From assembly GCF_038070005.1 (NCBI RefSeq), contig NZ_JBBPCO010000001.1, forward strand, positions 210,631-274,630: a stretch of 64,000 nucleotides of DNA, read 5' to 3'. This stretch comes from Thermithiobacillus plumbiphilus. Lineage in GTDB: Bacteria > Pseudomonadota > Gammaproteobacteria > Acidithiobacillales > Thermithiobacillaceae. The notes under the pieces are model-generated. The model saw only the letters and a program-made list of their open reading frames with translations, searched no databases and was not told the DNA's origin. Numbering within the stretch: the stretch's first letter is position 1; every line of letters starts with the position of its first letter. Positions 9,664-19,322 of this stretch are shown here, piece after piece. Both the position numbers and the translations under genes were made by a program.

Positions 9664-10351
9664 CCCGCTGATCGTCGCCCTGGATTTTTCGGGCCCGGAA
9701 GATGCGCTGGTGCTGGTCAGGAAGCTGGATGCCACGAAATGCCGGGTCAAGGTAGGCAAGGAGCTTTTTACCGCGAGTGGGCCTGGCATCGTCGAAGCCT
9801 TGCAGAAACTGGGCTTCGAGGTTTTTCTCGACCTCAAGTTCCATGACATTCCCAACACTACGGCGCAGGCCTGTCTCGCCGCTGCCCGGCTTGGTGTCTG
9901 GATGGTCAACGTCCATGCCAGCGGCGGGCCGCTGATGCTGGAGGTGGTGCGCGCGAAGCTCGAGCAGGCTCAGCATCGGCCCTTGCTCATCGGGGTCACC
10001 GTGCTGACCAGCATGGATCGGGAACAGCTGACCGCAACCGGTGTGATGGACAGTCCCCAGATGCAAGTGCTGCGCCTGGCAAAGCTGGTGCAGCAGGCAG
10101 GACTGGATGGTGTAGTGGCATCCCCACAGGAGCTTCTTGCGCTGCGTGCGGAATTGCCCAAAGATTTTAAACTGGTGACGCCCGGGATTCGCCCTGCCGG
10201 CGCCGCCACTGATGATCAGCAACGTATCAGTACGCCTGCCGATGCCATCAGGCGTGGAGCGAACTATCTTGTCATCGGCCGGCCAATCACCCGTGCTGCC
10301 GATCCACAGCGGGCGGTGGAGTCGATTCTTGCTGAGATTGGCACAACGTAG
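9656..10351 (+). CDS. pyrF: Orotidine 5'-phosphate decarboxylase
   Basis: A 231-residue TIM-barrel enzyme that makes UMP from OMP. The catalytic array D-x-K-x-x-D appears as [10 protein letters not shown] at about residues 60-69. The VKVGKELF substrate strand, the VTPGIRP loop and the VIGRPITRA phosphate-binding end are also visible. The start overlaps lapB by 8 nt, and pyrE follows 21 nt later, so two of the last pyrimidine steps are co-transcribed with an envelope-assembly gene, an order common in gammaproteobacteria. Confidence 0.96.
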   Translation: MLSPLIVALDFSGPEDALVLVRKLDATKCRVKVGKELFTASGPGIVEALQKLGFEVFLDLKFHDIPNTTAQACLAAARLGVWMVNVHASGGPLMLEVVRAKLEQAQHRPLLIGVTVLTSMDREQLTATGVMDSPQMQVLRLAKLVQQAGLDGVVASPQELLALRAELPKDFKLVTPGIRPAGAATDDQQRISTPADAIRRGANYLVIGRPITRAADPQRAVESILAEIGTT

Positions 10352-10372
10352 TTTCAAGTACAGGACCAAACT

Positions 10373-10960
10373 TTGAACCAGAATATCTATCTTGACTTGT
10401 ACCGCCAGCAGGGTGCCCTGCTGGAGGGGCACTTTCTGCTGTCATCCGGGCTGCACAGCGATCGCTACCTGCAAACAGCACTTTTGTTGCAGCATCCCGA
10501 GCATGCTGCCACCCTGTGCAGGGCGATGGTGGAGCGGCTGCCGGATGATCTCCGTCAAGCCATCGACGTCGTGGTGGGACCTGCCATGGGCGCCGTGCTC
10601 GTCTCCTACGAAAGCGCGCGGGCTCTGGGCGTCCGCAGCCTGTTCACCGAACGGCAGGAAGGACAGATGGTGCTGCGCCGCGGATTTACGCTGCGTCCCG
10701 GGGAAAAGGTACTGGTCGTGGAGGACGTCATTACCACCGGAGGCTCGACGCGGGAGTGTATTCGCGGTATCGAGGCAGCCGGAGGCCATGTGATTGCAGT
10801 GGCTTCACTGGTGGACCGCAGTGGCGGTGCAGCCGATTTTGCTGAGATCCCATTTCATCCTCTGATTCGTCTCTCGGTCCAGACCTGGGAGGCGGATGCT
10901 TGCCCCTTGTGTGCCAAAGGCAGCACGCCGGTGAAACCCGGGAGCCGCGGCCTGAAATAA
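10373..10960 (+). CDS. pyrE: Orotate phosphoribosyltransferase
   Basis: A 195-residue type I phosphoribosyltransferase that converts orotate and PRPP to OMP, the substrate of the PyrF encoded just upstream. The PRPP loop is VLVVEDVITTGGST at about residues 117-130, and the FLLSSGLHS segment near the N-terminus is characteristic of PyrE. The start is a TTG at 10373 with AGGA 7 nt upstream; no in-frame ATG lies nearby. It is the last gene before the tRNA-Asn promoter. Confidence 0.93.
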   Translation: MNQNIYLDLYRQQGALLEGHFLLSSGLHSDRYLQTALLLQHPEHAATLCRAMVERLPDDLRQAIDVVVGPAMGAVLVSYESARALGVRSLFTERQEGQMVLRRGFTLRPGEKVLVVEDVITTGGSTRECIRGIEAAGGHVIAVASLVDRSGGAADFAEIPFHPLIRLSVQTWEADACPLCAKGSTPVKPGSRGLK

Positions 10961-10975
10961 GAGGGTGCCATTGCC

Positions 10976-11004
10976 TTGACCGTCAAGGGTCATCCAAGTA
11001 GAAT
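10976..11004 (+). promoter_or_regulatory. Sigma-70 promoter of tRNA-Asn
   Basis: TTGACC at 10976-10981 and TAGAAT at 10999-11004 are separated by 17 nt and end 10 nt before the tRNA 5' end. The -35 also lies inside a 7-bp perfect inverted repeat (CCTTGAC/GTCAAGG). Confidence 0.75.
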
Positions 11005-11014
11005 ACGCCTACTT

Positions 11015-11090
11015 TCCCCGGTAGCTCAGTCGGTAGAGCGGGTGACTGTTAATCACTAGGTCGGCGGTTCGAGCCCGTCCCGGGGAGCCA
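11015..11090 (+). tRNA. tRNA-Asn (anticodon GTT)
   Basis: A 76-nt cloverleaf with a 7-bp acceptor stem (TCCCCGG/CCGGGGA), D arm, anticodon stem GGTGA/TCACT with GTT at 11048-11050, variable loop AGGTC, T arm with TTCGAGC, discriminator G and encoded CCA. A tyrosine integrase begins 153 nt downstream in the same direction, the usual arrangement when a tRNA 3' end is an integration site. Confidence 0.98.
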
Positions 11091-11098
11091 TATAAAAC

Positions 11099-11132
11099 AA
11101 CGGTTTAGCGCATTTCGGCTAAGCCGTTTTTT
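11099..11132 (+). terminator. Rho-independent terminator after tRNA-Asn
   Basis: AACGGTTTAGC and GGCTAAGCCGTT form a long stem around a short loop, followed by six Ts. The hairpin starts 9 nt after the CCA end of the tRNA. Confidence 0.85.
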
Positions 11133-11242
11133 GTTGTCTGGCACAAATTGGCACACTACAAACAACGCTGAGCAGGATCTCTCTGCCGTTTTCATCTGTT
11201 GCGCCTAAATCGCGCTGCGGGTCCTAACGGAAAGGGAATTAT

Positions 11243-12247
11243 ATGGCCAGCATACAGAAACGTGGAACCGGCTGGCGTGCGCAGGTGCGCAGGGCCGGGT
11301 TTCCTTCGCAGTCCGCCACCTTTGACACAAAGCGTGACGCAGAAGCATGGTCTCGGGAAATCGAACGATCGATGGACCGGGGTATCTATGTGGATTTGCG
11401 TGAAGCCCAGATCATCACGCTCGCCGAGGCTCTGGAAAGATATGGGCGTGAGGTGGTGCCGGCCAAGGGGCAGCGCCAACGCGAGCTGAACCGGGTGCGC
11501 CAGCTACAGACGTTCCCCATAGCCAGAAAGGCTCTCGGGGCCATCAGGGGCGCGGACATGGCCGCTTTCCGCGACTGGCGGGCCAGTGGTGGCGCAGGCC
11601 CGAACACGATCAGGCTGGATCTGGCGTTGATCTCCAATGTCTACGTGACGGCATCCCGCGAGTGGGGAATGGAAGGTTTGCCGAATCCTGTGGCGAGTAT
11701 CAGAAAGCCCCGCGTCCCTGCGGGCCGAGAGAGGCGGGTCCGGCCCGGCGAGCTGGGTGCCATCATGGCTGTGGCAGATATGACGCTTTCCTGCATGGCT
11801 GTCTTTGCGGTTGCCACCGCCATGAGGCGGGGGGAGATAGCTGGTCTGAGGTGGGCGGATGTGGATTTGCGTCGCTGCACGGCTCGGCTGACAAAGACTA
11901 AGAATGGTGATGGGCGCACGGTGCCATTGAGCCCAATCGCTGCCGAGGCGCTCAGCTTATTGCCTAGTGCTAGCCAAGAAAGGGATGGTCTGGTATTTGG
12001 TATGAGTTCGAATGCCATCACCATTGCGTGGCGGCGGGCTTGCGCTCGATCCGGGGTGCAAGGGCTGACGTTTCACGACCTCAGACACGAAGGGGCGAGC
12101 AGACTGTTCGAGGATACGGACCTCGATGTAATGGAAATCAGGCTGATTACGGGCCATCGCACGCTACAAATGCTGGCCCGCTACACGCATTTGCGCGCTG
12201 ATCGGCTGGTAGAGAGGTTGGCCGGCCGCCCTCGGGTTGCTGCGTAG
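11243..12247 (+). CDS. Site-specific tyrosine recombinase (integrase)
   Basis: A 334-residue phage-type integrase. An N-terminal arm-binding/SAM-like region (about 1-150) precedes the catalytic domain. All catalytic positions are visible: Arg in AMRRGEIAGLRW, Lys in LTKTKNGDGR, HxxR in FHDLRHEGA, and the GHRTLQMLARYTHL block with the Tyr nucleophile. It lies 153 nt downstream of tRNA-Asn in the same direction, so it probably integrated an element at the tRNA 3' end. No second copy of the tRNA 3' end was recognised in the window, so the right boundary is unknown. The IS element begins only 18 nt after its stop codon. Confidence 0.9.
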   Translation: MASIQKRGTGWRAQVRRAGFPSQSATFDTKRDAEAWSREIERSMDRGIYVDLREAQIITLAEALERYGREVVPAKGQRQRELNRVRQLQTFPIARKALGAIRGADMAAFRDWRASGGAGPNTIRLDLALISNVYVTASREWGMEGLPNPVASIRKPRVPAGRERRVRPGELGAIMAVADMTLSCMAVFAVATAMRRGEIAGLRWADVDLRRCTARLTKTKNGDGRTVPLSPIAAEALSLLPSASQERDGLVFGMSSNAITIAWRRACARSGVQGLTFHDLRHEGASRLFEDTDLDVMEIRLITGHRTLQMLARYTHLRADRLVERLAGRPRVAA

Positions 12248-12304
12248 GAATCCCACAACTGCTCAGGTAATCCTCCCCTTTTTAGGGGTCCGCGCAAGTA
12301 GAGG

Positions 12305-13132
12305 TTATGCCACGAAGGCCAACTTCTGTTTCGGGGTGATGCCGCCGAGGGCCATGTTTGGGCGTTCGTGGTTGTAGGTCCAGAGCCATCGAGTGGCGAA
12401 GTCCTGGACTTGTGCAATGGTATCGAACAGATGCTGGTTCAACCAGTCATGGCGCACGGTGCGGTTGTAGCGCTCGACATAGGCGTTCTGTTGCGGCTTG
12501 CCGGGCTGGATATGGGTAATGGCAATACCCTGAGCCTTGGCCCAATCGGTCAGCAGCTGGCTGATGTATTCGGGACCATTGTCACAGCGGATCACCAGGG
12601 GCTTTCCACGCCAGGCAATCAGTTGATCGAGGGCCCGGATGACGCGTGCCGAGGGCAGCGAGAAGTCGACTTCGATCGTCAGCCCTTCGCGGTTATAGTC
12701 ATCCAGGACATTGAACAGCCGGAACGCGCGGCCATCCGCCAGCTGATCGTGCATGAAGTCCATCGACCAGACTTGATTGATGGACTTGGGCACTGCCAAG
12801 GGCTCGGGCTTCTCCCGCTGCAAGCGCTGCCTGGGCTTGATCCGCAGGTTCAGCGCGAGCTCCCGATAAATGCGGTATACCCGCTTATGGTTCCAGCCAA
12901 ATCCCTTCACGTTGCGCAGGTACAGAAAGCACAAGCCAAAGCCCCAGTTACGCTGGTTGTGGGTCAGCCGGATCAGCCAATCGGCAATCTCGGCGTTCTC
13001 GTGTGACAGCTTGGGCTGATAGCGATAGCAGGTCTCGCTGATGCGAAAGGCCTGGCAGGCCAACCGCACGCTGATGCCCTTGCTCTGGACTGCCTGGACG
13101 GCCCCCTCACGGCGTTGAGAGGGCCTTACCAT
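12305..13132 (-). CDS. IS3-family transposase, OrfB (DDE integrase domain)
   Basis: A 275-residue OrfB. A short HTH-like start precedes the rve integrase core with the catalytic triad: Asp in VWSMDFMHD, Asp in [11 protein letters not shown], and Glu in [17 protein letters not shown]. The family moves the element by a copy-out, paste-in route. OrfB can begin at its own ATG (13130-13132) but is more likely made as an OrfA-OrfB fusion by -1 frameshifting in the A6 run at 13132-13137, where the two frames overlap by 26 nt. It appears complete, so the element may still be active. Confidence 0.93.
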   Translation of the reverse strand: MVRPSQRREGAVQAVQSKGISVRLACQAFRISETCYRYQPKLSHENAEIADWLIRLTHNQRNWGFGLCFLYLRNVKGFGWNHKRVYRIYRELALNLRIKPRQRLQREKPEPLAVPKSINQVWSMDFMHDQLADGRAFRLFNVLDDYNREGLTIEVDFSLPSARVIRALDQLIAWRGKPLVIRCDNGPEYISQLLTDWAKAQGIAITHIQPGKPQQNAYVERYNRTVRHDWLNQHLFDTIAQVQDFATRWLWTYNHERPNMALGGITPKQKLAFVA

Positions 13133-13391
13133 TTTTTGCCAGGGCCTCGGTGACGATCTCGGCCTTCAATCGTTCTTCGGCATACATCTTCTTCAGTCGT
13201 CGGTTCTCGTCCTCCAGTTCCTTGAGCCGCGCCATCAGCGATGCATCCATGCCGCCGTACCGGGCGCGCCACTTGTAAAAGGTGGCACTGCTCATGCCGT
13301 GCTCACGGCATAGGGTCGGAACCGGGGTGCCAGCCTCCGCCTGCTTCAAAATGGCCAGTATCTGGCTGTCGGTGTAGCGGGACTTCTTCAT
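13107..13391 (-). CDS. IS3-family transposase, OrfA (HTH/leucine zipper)
   Basis: A 94-residue OrfA. A helix-turn-helix ([15 protein letters not shown] and [15 protein letters not shown] blocks) is followed by a leucine-zipper-like coiled coil ([18 protein letters not shown]). OrfA binds the terminal repeats and supplies the DNA-binding half of the OrfAB fusion. It starts at ATG 13391, about 75 nt inside the right inverted repeat. Confidence 0.92.
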   Translation of the reverse strand: MKKSRYTDSQILAILKQAEAGTPVPTLCREHGMSSATFYKWRARYGGMDASLMARLKELEDENRRLKKMYAEERLKAEIVTEALAKNGKALSTP

Positions 13392-13465
13392 GCAGAATCT
13401 CCTCAGGTCTTCAGTCTATGAGAAAATTCTACTTACGAAAACCGCCTATCTCCGGGGGGATTACC

Positions 13466-13623
13466 GCAGGCCACGGGCTGAAGTGACCAAGGAGCGGATT
13501 ACCATCCGTCTGTCTCCGGAAGTATTGAGTTATTTCCGCGCCAGTGGTCCTGGCTGGCAGACCCGGATGGATGAAGCCTTGCGCGAGTGGATGCGGACGC
13601 ATCCACCCCAGAGCCAGGGATGA
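13466..13623 (+). pseudogene. brnA antitoxin remnant cut by the IS element
   Basis: The frame right of the IS reads RPRAEVTKERITIRLSPEVL, then YFRASGPGWQTRMDEALREWM. This is the C-terminal ribbon-helix-helix half of a BrnA-type antitoxin (family length about 90 residues). The N-terminal half and the brnT toxin that normally precedes brnA are missing. The open frame continues leftward into the IS only by chance. The expected partner is not found on the left of the IS, so the locus is a dead remnant of a BrnT-BrnA system. Confidence 0.75.
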
Positions 13624-13684
13624 GACCCACTGCTATGCTCTCGGGATTGGTGAGTCGCGTTCTGATCCACGATTGCAAGGCGTC

Positions 13685-14536
13685 CTAGCCTGCAGCCTGC
13701 ATCTTGGCGTGATTACGGCACGTATCCAGCGCCGCCTGTAACCCAAAGGATGGTGGCGTGCCCGGATCATAGGCCAGTCCTACCCGGCGGCTCAGGCGCA
13801 AGCCTTCGAGCGGCCGTGTCGTGATGTCCGGGTGATGCTGCACACTGCCCTCGGGCAGCAAGGCCACGCCAACCCCGGCCGCCACCAGGGCCAGGGCCCA
13901 TTCCTCATGCTGGGCGCGGGCGACGATCTCGGGCTCTACCCGATAACGGGCTAGGGCGCTGGCAACCTCGTCGTGCAGCTCACATTGGCAACGCTCGATC
14001 AGCGGCAGACCATGCAGGTCCTGCAGTCTGATAGCCGGTTTCAGCGTCAGCGCATGACCATGGGGCAGAGCCAGCACATAGCGCTCCTCCCATAGCGGCA
14101 CGAAGTTCTCGTCCGTGCGCCGCAACCGCTCGGCCACAAGCCGCGCCTCGGCCTCTTCCCCCAGTTCCGCCAGCCGAAGTTTGAGCTGCGGCTGGTTCAC
14201 CAGAAGCTGCTTCAGGAATTCTCCCACACGCGCCGCGCTCAGTGCCGGCATGAGGGCCAGGTGCAAGGGCGCGGTCTCGGCTGGTGTCTGGAACAGGTTC
14301 TCGAGCGCTCCGAGTTCTCCTAGAATCCGGCGTGCGTGTGCATAGAGTTTCTGGCCGTCTTCGGTGACAGTGACACCCTTGCGGTGCCGTACGAAGAGGA
14401 TTGTGCCAAGCTGGTCCTCCAGTTGCGCCAGCATACTGGAGAGGGCGGGCTGCGCCACGAAAAGACGCCTGGATGCCGCCGAGATGCTCCCGGCCTCATG
14501 GATGGCAACGAAATAGCGCAGTGCGCGCGTATCCAT
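13685..14536 (-). CDS. LysR-family transcriptional regulator
   Basis: A 283-residue LysR-type regulator. The N-terminal winged helix-turn-helix (ALRYFVAIHEAGSISAASRRLFVAQPALSSMLAQLEDQLG) is followed by a linker helix and a two-lobed co-inducer-binding domain. It is transcribed divergently from a zinc-independent quinone oxidoreductase gene 98 nt away, the classic arrangement of a LysR regulator and its target. A candidate binding site lies between them at 14557-14571. The inducer is unknown. Confidence 0.9.
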   Translation of the reverse strand: MDTRALRYFVAIHEAGSISAASRRLFVAQPALSSMLAQLEDQLGTILFVRHRKGVTVTEDGQKLYAHARRILGELGALENLFQTPAETAPLHLALMPALSAARVGEFLKQLLVNQPQLKLRLAELGEEAEARLVAERLRRTDENFVPLWEERYVLALPHGHALTLKPAIRLQDLHGLPLIERCQCELHDEVASALARYRVEPEIVARAQHEEWALALVAAGVGVALLPEGSVQHHPDITTRPLEGLRLSRRVGLAYDPGTPPSFGLQAALDTCRNHAKMQAAG

Positions 14537-14556
14537 ATCATGATCCTATAGACTGT

Positions 14557-14571
14557 ATATGCATTCCATAT
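14557..14571. promoter_or_regulatory. Candidate LysR operator
   Basis: The inverted repeat ATATG-N5-CATAT fits the T-N11-A spacing of LysR sites. It lies in the 98-nt gap between the lysR gene and the divergent oxidoreductase. Prediction only. Confidence 0.4.
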
Positions 14572-14634
14572 TTTACATATAAATGGACGGCTCGCTATCC
14601 TCCGGTATCGATCACACTTCACCCTGGAGGATGT

Positions 14635-15627
14635 ATGCAGGCCATGACCATCAATGCGTTTGGCGATCCAGATTTGTTCCAGCTCTCCGAACTGCCCATG
14701 CCGGTGCTGCAGCCCGGCCATGTGCTGATCGAAGTAAAGGCCACCAGCGTCAATCCGGTGGACTGCCTGCTCCGGGGCATGGGGCCTGAATTCGCACCCG
14801 AGCTGCCGGCCGTGTTGCATGGAGATGTGGCCGGGATCGTCAAAGCCGTGGCGCCGGATGTGCGCGAGTTTTCCGTGGGTGATGCGGTCTATGGCTGCGC
14901 CGGCGGGGTGCGGGGCACACCGGGCGGGGCACTGGCGGAATACATGCTGGCCGATGCCGCGCTACTCGCGCCCAAGCCCAAGACCTTGTCCATGCGCGAG
15001 GCTGCGGCCCTGCCGCTGGTGGGCATCACCGCCTGGGAAGGCATCTTCGAGCGGGCACGGGTCGGTGACGGAGACAGCATTCTGGTGCAGGGCGGGGCAG
15101 GTGGGGTAGGGCTTATGGCCGTGCAATTGGCCAGGGTGGCGGGGGCGAGGGTGTACGCCACGGCATCCACACCGCAAAAGCAGGCGCTTGTGCGGGAACT
15201 CGGCGCGGATGGCGTGATCGCTTATCGCGATGAAGCAGTTGAAAGCTATGTGGCGCGCTTGACCGGCGGGCAGGGTTTCGACGTGGTGTTTGATACCGTT
15301 GGTGGCGGCAATCTGGTTCGGAGCTTCGCGGCGGCGCGGCTCAATGGCAGGGTGGTGACCACGCTGGCTCTGGGGAGCTTTGATCTCTCGCCGGTGCATC
15401 TCAAGGGCCTTTCGCTGGAAGTGATCTTTATGCTCATTCCCCTGCTGCATGGGGTGAACCGGGCGCGCTATGGCGTTATTCTGCGACAGCTCGCTGAACT
15501 GGTGGACACGGGCAAGCTCCGGCCCGTGCTCGATTCGCATGCATTCCACATGAGCGAGGTGGCCGCCGCCCATGCACTGCTGGAGTCGGGCGGGGCGCTC
15601 GGGAAGATCGTGCTGGCCTGGGATTGA
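14635..15627 (+). CDS. Zinc-independent NAD(P)H:quinone oxidoreductase, MDR superfamily
   Basis: A 330-residue medium-chain dehydrogenase/reductase of the quinone oxidoreductase subgroup. It has the GroES-like N-terminal fold (VEVKATSVNPVDCLLR-like segment) and the Rossmann nucleotide motif ILVQGGAGGVGLMAVQLARVAGARV. The Cys/His zinc ligands of alcohol dehydrogenases are missing. The likely reaction is NADPH-dependent reduction of quinones or alkenals. The ATG at 14635 lies 4 nt after GGAGG; the ATG at 14644 is an alternative with looser spacing. The divergent LysR gene probably regulates it. Confidence 0.87.
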   Translation: MQAMTINAFGDPDLFQLSELPMPVLQPGHVLIEVKATSVNPVDCLLRGMGPEFAPELPAVLHGDVAGIVKAVAPDVREFSVGDAVYGCAGGVRGTPGGALAEYMLADAALLAPKPKTLSMREAAALPLVGITAWEGIFERARVGDGDSILVQGGAGGVGLMAVQLARVAGARVYATASTPQKQALVRELGADGVIAYRDEAVESYVARLTGGQGFDVVFDTVGGGNLVRSFAAARLNGRVVTTLALGSFDLSPVHLKGLSLEVIFMLIPLLHGVNRARYGVILRQLAELVDTGKLRPVLDSHAFHMSEVAAAHALLESGGALGKIVLAWD

Positions 15628-15698
15628 CGGGGTGCCATCTGGCACTGCATGATGTGCCATGTGGAAACATGGTCATCGGATGAGACAAGGAGGTCCCC

Positions 15699-16133
15699 AT
15701 GTCTGAGCTTCAGGCCATTCACGAGATTCTGGGAGGTTACAAGGTGCTGCATGACAGTCCCAAAGCTTCAGCGGATGCGATCGAAATGTTGCGTTTGGGG
15801 TTGCCGGTCGAAGCTGTCGAGGCGGTACGCCTGCGCCTGGACATGAGCAAGGAAGAAATATCCCGGCACGTAGGGATTTCTCGGCGCACCCTGTTTCGGC
15901 TGCATGAACGGGATCGCCTCAAGCCTGATGAGTCCAATCGTCTGTTTCGGTTGGCGAGTATCACCGCCAAAGCGGAAAAGGTGTTCTCGAATCAAGAAAA
16001 GGCGCACCTCTGGTTGCGGCGGGCGAATCGCGCCCTGCAGGGCCAAGCCCCCATCGATTTGCTGGATACCGATGTGGGCACCTGCGAGGTGGAGGACGTA
16101 CTGGATCGAATTTACTTTGGCGTGTATAGCTGA
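15699..16133 (+). CDS. Xre/MbcA/ParS-type antitoxin of a RES-Xre pair (locus 1)
   Basis: A 144-residue antitoxin with an HTH region (LDMSKEEISRHVGISRRTLFRLHERD) and a C-terminal DUF2384-like toxin-binding domain ending in a hydrophobic tail. It has a strong AAGGAGGT ribosome-binding site. Its stop overlaps the start of the RES-domain toxin gene (TGATG), the standard antitoxin-first RES-Xre order. It would neutralise the toxin and repress the operon. This is one of two unrelated-looking RES-Xre loci here, about 4 kb apart on opposite strands. Confidence 0.88.
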   Translation: MSELQAIHEILGGYKVLHDSPKASADAIEMLRLGLPVEAVEAVRLRLDMSKEEISRHVGISRRTLFRLHERDRLKPDESNRLFRLASITAKAEKVFSNQEKAHLWLRRANRALQGQAPIDLLDTDVGTCEVEDVLDRIYFGVYS

Positions 16134-16609
16134 TGCGCGTCTGGCGGATCTGCCACGCTGACTATCGGCAATCCGTCTTTAGCGGCGAGGGCGCCCGCCG
16201 CGCGGGTGGGCGCTGGAACAGCCGGGGCGTTCCGGTCGTCTATACCTCCGCCCATCTCTCTCTGGCCGCACTGGAATTGTTCGTCCACCTGGATACTGAT
16301 CTGATACCGGATCAGATGTTAGCTGCCGCCGCAGATATTCCTGATGATCTTCATATTGAACAGATCACGTCACGCGATCTGCCCGAGAATTGGCATACCA
16401 ATCAATGTCTGGAACATCTGCGTGCAATGGGCGATGCCTGGAACGCACAAGGTCGCAGCGCCGTCCTGGCGGTTCCCTCTGTGCCGATCCCGCAGGAATT
16501 CAATTATCTGCTCAACCCGCTCCACGCGGATTTTCAACGCATCCGCTGTGGCGTTGAAGTGCAGGAGTTCCGGTATGATCCGCGCTTGTGGAGAGCGGGC
16601 AAGATTTGA
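16133..16609 (+). CDS. RES-domain toxin, NAD+-depleting (locus 1)
   Basis: A 158-residue RES-family toxin. The GEGARRAGGRWNSRG block carries the conserved Arg residues; the following YTSAHLSLAALELFVHL holds the Tyr, Ser and Glu that give the domain its name. Characterised members degrade NAD+ and stop growth. The gene overlaps its antitoxin by 1-2 nt and appears complete. It ends about 60 nt upstream of the leuA promoter. Confidence 0.88.
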   Translation: MRVWRICHADYRQSVFSGEGARRAGGRWNSRGVPVVYTSAHLSLAALELFVHLDTDLIPDQMLAAAADIPDDLHIEQITSRDLPENWHTNQCLEHLRAMGDAWNAQGRSAVLAVPSVPIPQEFNYLLNPLHADFQRIRCGVEVQEFRYDPRLWRAGKI

Positions 16610-16670
16610 GCATTATGCGATGACTGCAGCCAGTCTGCTTGCGCGGCTGTGCACGCCGGACCCAAAGTTC

Positions 16671-16699
16671 TTGACGCTGTTTTTGGATCGACCTACACT
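16671..16699 (+). promoter_or_regulatory. Sigma-70 promoter of leuA
   Basis: TTGACG (16671-16676) and TACACT (16694-16699) with a 17-nt spacer. The expected transcription start, about 7 nt on, coincides with the ATG of the leader peptide at 16706. Confidence 0.7.
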
Positions 16700-16705
16700 G
16701 AGACC

Positions 16706-16765
16706 ATGAATACCCAGACCTTTGTACGCGCCTTGCTGCTACGACTACCTCGCCTGACTGCCTGA
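16706..16765 (+). CDS. leuL: leu leader peptide (transcription attenuation)
   Basis: A 19-residue ORF (MNTQTFVRALLLRLPRLTA) between the promoter and leuA. Five of its last eleven sense codons are leucine, including TTG-CTG-CTA in a row, another CTA and a CTG. This is the hallmark of a leu attenuator, where ribosome stalling at Leu codons under leucine shortage changes downstream RNA folding. The promoter position suggests the mRNA may start at or next to the ATG, i.e. a leaderless leader. A downstream GC-rich hairpin is visible but no clear U tract, so the termination step is not resolved. Confidence 0.7.
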   Translation: MNTQTFVRALLLRLPRLTA

Positions 16766-18666
<1,901 letters not shown>

Positions 18667-18699
18667 CCGAAGCCGACCTAAGTTCGGCGGCAAATCATG

Positions 18700-18975
18700 T
18701 CAGCGGTCCTCGCGTGTGTGCCAAAGTCGGAGCACGTAGAGCGTAGCGCCCTGGATCTCGTAACGCACTTCGTAGCGCCCCACGAGAATCCTCCTGACCT
18801 CGCGCGGCGCGAACTCGAACAATTGCTCACCAATGCGTGGGTTGGTCAGCAGAGTGGTTGGCGCCTTGGCTAGCGCCTGTACGGTGCGCACGGCGGCGGC
18901 TTTGTTGGCGGGCGCAAGAAAGTCATGCAGGCGCGCCAGATCAGCAAGTGCCTTGCTGGTCCATTTCAATTCCAT
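18700..18975 (-). CDS. ParE/RelE-family toxin
   Basis: A 91-residue ParE-like toxin with the compact fold pattern (WTSKALADLARLHDFLAP, then GRYEVRYEIQGATLYVLRLWHTRE). The family either inhibits gyrase (ParE) or cleaves mRNA (RelE); the sequence looks closer to ParE. It follows its antitoxin gene with the stop and start sharing one base (18975). It is transcribed toward the 3' end of leuA. Confidence 0.88.
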   Translation of the reverse strand: MELKWTSKALADLARLHDFLAPANKAAAVRTVQALAKAPTTLLTNPRIGEQLFEFAPREVRRILVGRYEVRYEIQGATLYVLRLWHTREDR

Positions 18976-19244
18976 CAGCGTGGCAGTGGCAGCGGTTTGT
19001 CAGTGTCCAGACTATCTGCCCAGGCCTGCACGGCCTGGTGGTCGATAACTTGGCCGGCATCCACATCGGCCAGGGCCTCGCGGGTCAAGCGGTTGCGCTC
19101 TTCCTCCTGCTCGAGCCAGGCCGCCAGTGCCTGCTTGATGATCCAGCCGCGCGATCTCTCCAGGCGAGCGGCCATCTGGTCGACCTGTTCGGCCAGCGGC
19201 AAGGGAACGTGTGCGGTCAATACCTTGGTATCGGACTGTGGCAT
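18975..19244 (-). CDS. Ribbon-helix-helix (CopG/ParD-like) antitoxin
   Basis: An 89-residue antitoxin. The N-terminal ribbon-helix-helix (TKVLTAHVPLPLAEQVDQMAARLERSRGWIIKQAL) binds the operator; the acidic C-terminal part would wrap the toxin. The ATG at 19244 is chosen because GAGGTG lies just upstream. A longer frame from 19262 would begin within that ribosome-binding site. A palindrome at 19263-19277 is the likely autoregulatory operator. Confidence 0.87.
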   Translation of the reverse strand: MPQSDTKVLTAHVPLPLAEQVDQMAARLERSRGWIIKQALAAWLEQEEERNRLTREALADVDAGQVIDHQAVQAWADSLDTDKPLPLPR

Positions 19245-19262
19245 GTCACACCTCATTGTCAT

Positions 19263-19277
19263 GATTAAATATTAATC
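19263..19277. promoter_or_regulatory. Candidate ParD-type operator palindrome
   Basis: Perfect inverted repeat GATTAA-ATA-TTAATC immediately upstream of the antitoxin ribosome-binding site, placed where an autorepressing RHH antitoxin would bind. Confidence 0.5.
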
Positions 19278-19322
19278 GTATCTAATCACTTTGCATCGGG
19301 CAAGTGAGGTGGGTAATCAGCT

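Larger units (their letters stand above)
12266..13465 (-). mobile_element. IS3-family insertion sequence, about 1.2 kb
   Basis: The ends are imperfect inverted repeats of about 40 bp. Both start GGTAATCC and both contain an internal AAGTAGA: left end from 12266, right end to 13465 read on the other strand. Inside are overlapping orfA and orfB with an A6 slippery run, the standard IS3-family design. Both open frames look intact. No matching 3-4 bp target duplication is visible (left flank GCTCA, right flank GCAGG), and the right flank holds half of a brnA gene whose other half is not on the left. The left-hand DNA was therefore probably lost by a deletion next to the IS. Confidence 0.85.
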
